NCBI GenBank assembly: GCA_028690885.1
Contig: JAQVAJ010000013.1
Location: forward strand, 1-10,887
Source of the DNA: Clostridia bacterium
GTDB lineage: Bacteria > Bacillota > Clostridia > DUPQ01
DNA: 10,887 nucleotides
Direction: 5' to 3'
Positions 5,741 through 10,887 of the stretch are shown here, piece after piece. A model generated the notes under the pieces. It was given only the letters and a program-made list of their open reading frames with translations, did no database searches and was not told where the DNA came from. Made by a program: the position numbers and the translations under genes. Numbering within the stretch: the stretch's first letter is position 1; each line of letters begins with the position of its first letter.

Positions 5741-6607
5741 TCAGCTTTCTATATCCTTAAGCAGTTTCAAAATATCGTCACTGTTATATAAATAATGGTT
5801 ATTACAATATGGACATACTGCTTCTATTTCAGACTGTTCTTTTGCTACCTGTTGCAGTTGTTTCTTATCTATCGTTAACAGTTTTTCCATTATCTTATCT
5901 TTACTGCAACCACAGTAAAAAGCCATTTTCTCAGTTCCTGTTACTTCAAGATTCCTGTCTGAGAAAAGAAAGTCCAGTAGATTTTTAGGAGTTTGCAAAT
6001 CATATATTAGCTTGGAAATGTTTTCGGTGAGAGATACTCTCTGTTCTAACTCTTTTAGAATTGAATCATCGGTACCAGGCATAACCTGAATAATGTAACC
6101 GCCTGCTGCAAGTAATCTGCCCTTTTCATCAAAATATGTTCCCAATGCACAAGCTGTTGGCGTTTGTTCACTGTCAGTAAAGTATTTAGCTATATCTTCT
6201 GCAATTTCACCTGTAACTAAAGGTATGATACCGGTATATGGCTCTTTTAAACCCATATCTCTTGATATCATAAGCTTACCAGGCATTAATAGCTGTCCAA
6301 CTGACGATATATCCTCACCATATGTAGTGTAATCATTGTTATGAACATAACCCTTAACTAAACCCTTTTCATCTGCAATAGCAGTCAAACCCTTTAAAGC
6401 TGCATCTGTAGATATACTGACAGCCAGACTTTCACTTTTAGTCATATATGACATCATAGCAGTAGCTGTTAAAAGTCTTCCTAATGCCATAGCAGAAAGC
6501 AGATTAAGATTATGCTTTTTAATTGCCTGATTAACTGTATCTGTACTTAGTGCAGCATATACCCTTACTTTTTTATCATAAGCCATTGCCTTCAATATAC
6601 TATCCAT
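5741..6607 (-). CDS. hslO: Hsp33 redox-regulated holdase chaperone
   Basis: A 288-residue protein of the usual Hsp33 length. Hsp33 is a cytosolic chaperone switched on by oxidation together with unfolding. Its four zinc-binding cysteines form the C-terminal switch: C232-G-C234, then 30 residues, then C265-P-Y-C268, matching the C-x-C...C-x-x-C signature. Conserved core stretches include the LLSAMALGRLLTATAMMS segment (36-53), LKGLTAIAD (71-79) and GYIIQVMPG (170-178). The ATG follows AAAGGTGA, which overlaps the stop of the methyltransferase gene three bases upstream. It lies inside a cell-envelope operon. There is no sign of a dedicated oxidative-stress promoter directly in front of it. Confidence 0.96.
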   Translation of the reverse strand: MDSILKAMAYDKKVRVYAALSTDTVNQAIKKHNLNLLSAMALGRLLTATAMMSYMTKSESLAVSISTDAALKGLTAIADEKGLVKGYVHNNDYTTYGEDISSVGQLLMPGKLMISRDMGLKEPYTGIIPLVTGEIAEDIAKYFTDSEQTPTACALGTYFDEKGRLLAAGGYIIQVMPGTDDSILKELEQRVSLTENISKLIYDLQTPKNLLDFLFSDRNLEVTGTEKMAFYCGCSKDKIMEKLLTIDKKQLQQVAKEQSEIEAVCPYCNNHYLYNSDDILKLLKDIES

Positions 6608-6610
6608 AAA

Positions 6611-7348
6611 TCACCTTTTTTTTCTAAATATTAAAAATTTCCTCTGACAGTTTCTTCTGGGTTTATCAAATGAAGAATCTTCCAGCATATCAATCAATTC
6701 CAATCCGCTACTATTAGCCAGTTCGATAATCTGCTTATCTGAATATGCTCTTTCTCTATTACATGTATCATATCTTTTGTATTTACCATCATCGTTTTTT
6801 ATAAAATATGAAATGTCCATAGTGCAGATTTTCGTCTTCTTAGAATAATTATTTACCCAGACATATGAAACATCATCAGAAAGATCGTAATACAGATTGT
6901 CTGCATATATATTCTCAAATTTATATTCAGTATTCAAGTCAAAAATATATAATCCTTCCGGTTCTAAAAAAAGCGATACCTTTTTAAACCCCTGTTGCAA
7001 CTTTTTTATATCAGTTATATGGTTAATGCAGTCTAAAAAACTTATCGCAGCGCCAACAGTTCCGTAAAGGTCCAGTTTTTCCATACTCTGATTTATATAC
7101 TGAATGTTGTTAGTATCTTTTTTTAAAGCGCACTCCAGCATTCTTTCTGATGGTTCAGCACCTATCATGGAATATCCCAAGTCTCTCATTGCGCACGTAA
7201 GGCTGCCTGTTCCGCAGCCTACGTCTAGTACTATATCAGGTTTATTGTTTAAATACCTTTTTAAAATTCCGTCAATATATCCTGCATATGATACATAATC
7301 AACATCTCTCATAAGCAGGTCATATACACCTGCTATACAATCGTACAT
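6611..7348 (-). CDS. Class I SAM-dependent methyltransferase
   Basis: A 245-residue Rossmann-fold methyltransferase. SAM-binding motif I is VLDVGCGTGSL (40-50). The acidic motif II residue is E65 (GAEPSERML), and the post-motif region has AISFLDCINHI (101-111), a pattern found in small-molecule methyltransferases of the Methyltransf_25 type. It begins MYDCIAGVYDLLMRDVDY, which resembles the N-terminal substrate cap of this group. The C-terminal part (about 160-245) is beta-rich and basic. The ATG overlaps the stop of the S41 protease gene by one base (TAATG), and GGAGAA (7355-7360) is a good SD. The substrate is unknown; nothing ties it to a given pathway apart from sharing an operon with wall and stress genes. 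Confidence 0.87.
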   Translation of the reverse strand: MYDCIAGVYDLLMRDVDYVSYAGYIDGILKRYLNNKPDIVLDVGCGTGSLTCAMRDLGYSMIGAEPSERMLECALKKDTNNIQYINQSMEKLDLYGTVGAAISFLDCINHITDIKKLQQGFKKVSLFLEPEGLYIFDLNTEYKFENIYADNLYYDLSDDVSYVWVNNYSKKTKICTMDISYFIKNDDGKYKRYDTCNRERAYSDKQIIELANSSGLELIDMLEDSSFDKPRRNCQRKFLIFRKKR

Positions 7349-8619
7349 TATTGATTCTCCAGTATCTCAATAGCTTTTTGAAGCTGTGCATCGTTTTCCG
7401 GTTCTAAAGAGGAAATGTATTCGTTTTCAAACCCTTCAAATGGTAATACTTCTATATCTGGAGTCACTCCGATTCCATCAATATTCGAACCGTCAGGTAA
7501 TAAATACTGGTAACTGGTTATCCTAAGTTGTGAACCGTCATCTAAATCATAAATACTTTGAGCTACTCCTTTGCCATATGTCTGCGTACCAACTATTGTT
7601 GCAAGTCCATAATGCTTCATTGCTCCGCTGAATAATTCCGAAGCAGAAGCAGAATTTCCATTCACAAGTATTACTGTAGGTATTGATATTGCATAACTGT
7701 CTGCTGTATATTCTTCCTTATATCCTGTTCCATCTGCAAGTGTGGTTATAATTCCATCTTTTATAAATGCATCAGCAAGATATACTGCAGTATAGAAATC
7801 TCCTCCAGGGTTGTCTCTAAGATCAATAATTAACTTAGTCATACCATCTACTAAAACCAAATCATTAAAGGTATTAACAAACTCATCAAGCATATCGGCA
7901 CTGAAACTACTGATAGCTATATATCCTATATCAGTTCCTTCAATAAGATGACCTGATGCGTCAATGGAGTTTATAAGCATTCGGGTTATAGAAAACTGTA
8001 TTTCCTTTTGTTCAGAAGGTCTCCATACAGTAACATTTACTTTTGTTCCTTCTTCTCCTTTAACAATTGAAGCTATATATTCCAAAGACATGCTTTTTGT
8101 CAGTTCAGTTTCTTCCACTCTTATAATTATATCGCCAGTTTTTATTCCCTGGACATAAGCATCTCCCAAAGGATTAACTGATATTACCTCTGCTCCAATA
8201 CCATCTTCAGGTGTAGTTATAGTAACTCCGATTCCTTTATATTCTCCTGATGCTGATTCTCTTATTGTATTAGCATATTCTTCAGGTACATACATTGTAT
8301 AGACATCGAAAGCAGAAGCCATTCCAGCAATAATAGATTCCATGATTTCATCATGGTCAAGCTCATATATTGATGTTTGTTTCAAAAGATTATACACTTC
8401 ATTAAATTTTTCAAGCTGTTCTTCAGTAAAATCACCTTCTAACTGAATATTGCTAGGAGATACTTCAGGCATGGTAACTGTAGTTATTCTACGTGCTATG
8501 GCTTTGTCTATATCAAGTATCTCATCTGCTATAAATGAGCATCCTGTTAATAATGTAAATGATGTTATTGCCATAATTACAAGTATGGCTATTGTTTTTT
8601 TAACTAATAATTTTTTCAA
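7348..8619 (-). CDS. S41 C-terminal processing protease (CtpA/CtpB-like), predicted lipoprotein
   Basis: Positions are counted from an upstream in-frame GTG (8626-8628), which would give 426 residues. The likelier start is the TTG at 8617-8619 (423 residues), because a strong SD AGGTGG (8625-8630) overlaps the GTG but sits 5 bases before the TTG. The product has a lipoprotein signal ending LLTG-C30. A helical N-terminal region follows, then a PDZ domain (about 125-215, with GEYKGIGV and GIKTGDIIIRVE), then the S41 protease domain. The catalytic set is S328 (in NSASASE), K353 (YGKG) and Q357, with the family spacings of 25 and 4. DLRDNPGG (269-276) is the usual core motif. Such enzymes cleave C termini of exported proteins. 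Lying directly after an M23 hydrolase gene, it may process that hydrolase, but this is inference. Confidence 0.92.
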   Translation of the reverse strand: MKKLLVKKTIAILVIMAITSFTLLTGCSFIADEILDIDKAIARRITTVTMPEVSPSNIQLEGDFTEEQLEKFNEVYNLLKQTSIYELDHDEIMESIIAGMASAFDVYTMYVPEEYANTIRESASGEYKGIGVTITTPEDGIGAEVISVNPLGDAYVQGIKTGDIIIRVEETELTKSMSLEYIASIVKGEEGTKVNVTVWRPSEQKEIQFSITRMLINSIDASGHLIEGTDIGYIAISSFSADMLDEFVNTFNDLVLVDGMTKLIIDLRDNPGGDFYTAVYLADAFIKDGIITTLADGTGYKEEYTADSYAISIPTVILVNGNSASASELFSGAMKHYGLATIVGTQTYGKGVAQSIYDLDDGSQLRITSYQYLLPDGSNIDGIGVTPDIEVLPFEGFENEYISSLEPENDAQLQKAIEILENQ

Positions 8620-8624
8620 TTTTA

Positions 8625-8630
8625 CCACCT
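8625..8630 (-). promoter_or_regulatory. Ribosome binding site deciding the S41 protease start
   Basis: On the minus strand, AGGTGG directly overlaps the GTG that begins the longest reading frame and lies 5 bases upstream of an in-frame TTG. No SD is visible at a usable distance before the GTG. The TTG also gives a more typical lipoprotein leader (MKKLLVKK). This favours the TTG. Confidence 0.6.
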
Positions 8631-8655
8631 TTTTCTATATCCAAATAAGGATTAT

Positions 8656-9816
8656 TTATCTTGAAGGATCTATGTATAGCAAAGGATCTACTCTCTTTCC
8701 GCTTATTATTACTTCAAAATGAAGATGCGGTGCGGTTGACCAGCCTGTTGATCCTATAAGAGCTATTACTTGTCCTTTCTTGACCGACTGTCCTGCACTT
8801 ACTAAAATCTTTGAGCAGTGGGCATAAAGCGTTGAAACGCCTCCGCCATGGTCAACGACAACATAATACCCATAACCTTCTCCCCATGATGCGATTGATA
8901 TAACTCCAGCATTTGTGGATACAATATTGTTACCCTGTTTACCGCCAAGATCCACTCCGTTATGCATTCTCCATTCAAAGAATATCGGATGAAGCCTCCA
9001 TCCGAATAAACTTCCTCCTGTTGGAAGAATTTTACAAGAAGGAAGTGGCCAGGTCATCTGCCCGCCTATATAGTCTATTTCTCTTTGAAGCCTTAAGATT
9101 ACATTTAACATCTCCGCTTCTTCAGCAGCTAAAGCATTCTCTTTCGCTTTTAGAACTTCTATAGTTTTTTCTGTTATATTTACAGTCTCTATTGCTGTCT
9201 GTTGCATATTCTGCATATTACTTAGCACAATCTGTGCCTGCTCACTAAGGGTAACATATGAAGCTTTAAGCATCTTCATTGTTTCTCTCTTGTCACTTAT
9301 GTCCTGCATAAGTATTTTCATTTCATCTATAAGTTCCTGGTCATGTTTAGCAATTAATGAGTTAAGCTCTATATAATCATAATATTGCTTGAGTGAAGAT
9401 GATTTCATTAATACTTCAAACATTGTAAGATCACTGCTTATATAAGTTTCAACAATTCTCTTTTTTAATACAGAAACTTTTTGCTCGTATTCCTCTTCGG
9501 CTTGTTCAATTGTATCAGTCAGACTATTAATCTTGTTGGTAACTTCTACAATATATTCATTGTATGTAGCCAGTTGAAGCTGTTGCGAATCAATACTATT
9601 TTTCATATTCTTTGTCAGGCTTTCATAATAGTCTTTTAAACTCTGCTTTTGCTTCAGTTCATTCTCAACACTCTCAAGCTCTTCCTGTATTGTGCCAAGA
9701 TTGTCTTTTGCTTCATTAATATCAGCTACACCAAATGCTGCCTGTGTAAAAGTAAGCAGCATTATTAAAGCCAAAATCATTGTCAATATTCTCTTCTTGT
9801 ACGTACCCTTTATCAT
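8656..9816 (-). CDS. Coiled-coil M23 peptidoglycan endopeptidase (EnvC/PcsB-like)
   Basis: A 386-residue secreted protein. It has a signal peptide (about 1-30, ending AAFG-VAD), a long coiled-coil region (about 32-250, rich in E, Q, K and L heptads), and a C-terminal LytM/M23 domain (about 255-380). All catalytic positions are present: H285 and D289 (HNGVD), H333 (YAHCS), and H364-L-H366. It is therefore predicted to be an active zinc endopeptidase, unlike EnvC of E. coli, whose domain is degenerate and acts only as an activator. In FtsEX systems the coiled coil docks on the external loop of FtsX, and ATP use by FtsE opens the hydrolase. The gene starts 13 bases after ftsX, with an excellent SD AGGAG and 7-base spacer, and is followed by the S41 protease. 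An FtsX-controlled septal or cell-separation hydrolase is the best reading. Confidence 0.92.
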   Translation of the reverse strand: MIKGTYKKRILTMILALIMLLTFTQAAFGVADINEAKDNLGTIQEELESVENELKQKQSLKDYYESLTKNMKNSIDSQQLQLATYNEYIVEVTNKINSLTDTIEQAEEEYEQKVSVLKKRIVETYISSDLTMFEVLMKSSSLKQYYDYIELNSLIAKHDQELIDEMKILMQDISDKRETMKMLKASYVTLSEQAQIVLSNMQNMQQTAIETVNITEKTIEVLKAKENALAAEEAEMLNVILRLQREIDYIGGQMTWPLPSCKILPTGGSLFGWRLHPIFFEWRMHNGVDLGGKQGNNIVSTNAGVISIASWGEGYGYYVVVDHGGGVSTLYAHCSKILVSAGQSVKKGQVIALIGSTGWSTAPHLHFEVIISGKRVDPLLYIDPSR

Positions 9817-9829
9817 TTGTAAACTCCTC

Positions 9830-10723
9830 TTATGCTTTCAGATACTTGCGTATTGCGAAAAAGCTTCCCAATACTCCAAGCACTATGCCATACAACATAA
9901 ATACGCCTAACAATACAAGAAGCATCTGTGGAATAGGAACAAGTTCCAGTACTCCTATATATTCGCTTAGGCTGCCCTCTAACTTTGTATATATATAATT
10001 ATATCCAAATCCTGCAATAATGAAAGATATAATTGCACCTAAAAAGCCTATAAATCCGCCTTGCAAGAAGAAAGGCACTTTAATTCTGGCTTCTGAAGCT
10101 CCTATATACCTCATTATTGTTACTTCCTCTTTACTGGAAGACACTGTTATCTTGATTGTGTTTGATATCAGAAACAGTGATAATACCCCTAAAAGCCCAG
10201 TAAGAGCACCACACACATACCTGATTGTATATGATATTCTTCCTGCTCTTTCGTATGATTCGGAACTGTACTTTACTTCATAAATGTTTGACATTGATGA
10301 CATCTTATGAACAAAAATATTAGCATATGTTACATCATTGAGTTTCACAATAAATGACGGTGGAAGAAAATCATATCCTAACTCCTCCATCACTTCTTCT
10401 CCTACTAATTCTTTGCTTGCTTCGTATGCCTCAAGTTTGGATACATAGGTTGAGCTTTCAACATGAGAATCACTAACAATAACATCCTGTATATCATTAA
10501 GGGTCTTTTCATCTGCTTCAGGAATTACATATACGGTAATATGAAGCATTTCATCAAGCATCTCATCAGAATTGTATGATACATTCATCAATAGTATCCC
10601 GACTACTCCCATTAAAAGAATAGTTACACAAACAGTAAATATGCTGGTAATAAACAAAACCTTGTTTCTTAGGATATTATTGAATGATTCTACTAATATA
10701 TATTTAATACTCACAGGTTTCAT
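9830..10723 (-). CDS. ftsX: Cell division protein FtsX
   Basis: Four membrane segments in the FtsX layout: one near the N terminus, a large external domain, then three grouped at the C terminus. Counting from an upstream GTG at 10748-10750 (306 residues), they lie at about 31-56, 174-199, 227-253 and 274-300. I chose the ATG at 10721-10723 (297 residues; MKPVSIKYILVESFNNI), because that N terminus is typical of FtsX and AAGGAAG lies about 11 bases upstream. The GTG has only a poor SD and would enlarge the overlap with ftsE from 20 to 47 bases. The cytoplasmic loop EEVTIMRYIGASEARIKVPF is the conserved coupling helix region shared with FtsX/MacB permeases. FtsX transmits the ATPase cycle of FtsE to an extracellular hydrolase. 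The partner encoded next is the coiled-coil M23 enzyme. Confidence 0.93.
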   Translation of the reverse strand: MKPVSIKYILVESFNNILRNKVLFITSIFTVCVTILLMGVVGILLMNVSYNSDEMLDEMLHITVYVIPEADEKTLNDIQDVIVSDSHVESSTYVSKLEAYEASKELVGEEVMEELGYDFLPPSFIVKLNDVTYANIFVHKMSSMSNIYEVKYSSESYERAGRISYTIRYVCGALTGLLGVLSLFLISNTIKITVSSSKEEVTIMRYIGASEARIKVPFFLQGGFIGFLGAIISFIIAGFGYNYIYTKLEGSLSEYIGVLELVPIPQMLLVLLGVFMLYGIVLGVLGSFFAIRKYLKA

Positions 10724-10887
10724 CTTCGTATATGCTTCCTTCCGTATCACTTATAATATTCCCAGCCTTAAGCCGTATTACCCTTTGCTGCAGTCTGTCA
10801 ACTATTTTTGTGTCATGTGTAACAACTAAAACCGTAGTTCCTAGTTGGTTAACTTTATATAAAAGGTCAATAATTTCTGTACTTGTT
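10704..10887 (-). CDS. ftsE: Cell division ATP-binding protein FtsE (partial, C-terminal 60 residues)
   Basis: A gene that enters from the right edge and stops with TAA at 10704-10706. Its visible end reads from the D-loop region (TSTEIIDLLYKVNQLG) through the H-loop VLVVTHD to the usual FtsE tail with RVIRLKAGNIISD. The catalytic H-loop His is present. The Walker A, signature and Walker B motifs lie outside the window. Identification rests on the close match to FtsE C termini and on the directly following ftsX, with which it overlaps. FtsE is the cytoplasmic ATPase that powers FtsX-dependent activation of a wall hydrolase. Confidence 0.9.
   Translation of the reverse strand, partial: TSTEIIDLLYKVNQLGTTVLVVTHDTKIVDRLQQRVIRLKAGNIISDTEGSIYEDETCEY

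Noticed and set aside
10724..10750. N-terminal extension of FtsX from the GTG codon
   Set aside because: The extra nine residues lie inside ftsE, the GTG has a poor SD, and the ATG gives a typical FtsX start. It cannot be fully excluded.

Overview
The window looks like a chromosomal segment of a low-GC Gram-positive Clostridium relative, most probably Lachnospiraceae. The grounds are AT-rich DNA, CCA-encoding tRNA genes, strong Shine-Dalgarno (SD) sites, several TTG starts, a DUF5711-CvpA gene pair, and an ftsE-ftsX-M23-S41 gene order. The presence of a pectin-fragment lyase (PL22-like) would suit a plant-fibre-degrading gut or rumen lineage. Genus assignment is not possible from the sequence alone.

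Layout. Positions 1-1651 (minus strand) hold a two-gene unit: a DUF5711 membrane-anchored beta-propeller-like protein followed by a CvpA-family membrane protein that runs off the left edge. A divergent intergenic region (1652-1881) carries a candidate promoter for that unit and a near-consensus promoter for the plus-strand tRNA operon Asp-Phe-Gly-Cys (1882-2199), which ends in a hairpin terminator. Next come two plus-strand accessory genes, each with its own upstream region: a GNAT acetyltransferase (2450-2986) and a PL22-like oligogalacturonate lyase (3173-4378). Both upstream regions contain repeats that look like regulator-binding sites.

Positions 4474-10887 are one tightly packed minus-strand operon. 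Read in transcription order it is ftsE (3' end only), ftsX, an EnvC/PcsB-like coiled-coil M23 endopeptidase, an S41 C-terminal processing protease lipoprotein, a small-molecule-type methyltransferase, hslO (Hsp33) and a membrane-anchored M15B D,D-carboxypeptidase. Gaps run from a 47- or 20-base overlap to 36 bases. The first four genes fit the known logic of FtsEX, an ABC-like complex that activates a periplasmic or extracellular coiled-coil peptidoglycan hydrolase. The S41 protease could process or remove that hydrolase, and the M15B enzyme would trim D-Ala from stem peptides. Hsp33 and the methyltransferase are the passengers without an obvious wall role.

No CRISPR array, insertion sequence, phage gene or clear novel defence system was seen. 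The less usual items are the DUF5711-CvpA pair, repeat clusters upstream of the GNAT and PL22 genes, and a tRNA-Gly with C at position 55 of the T loop.
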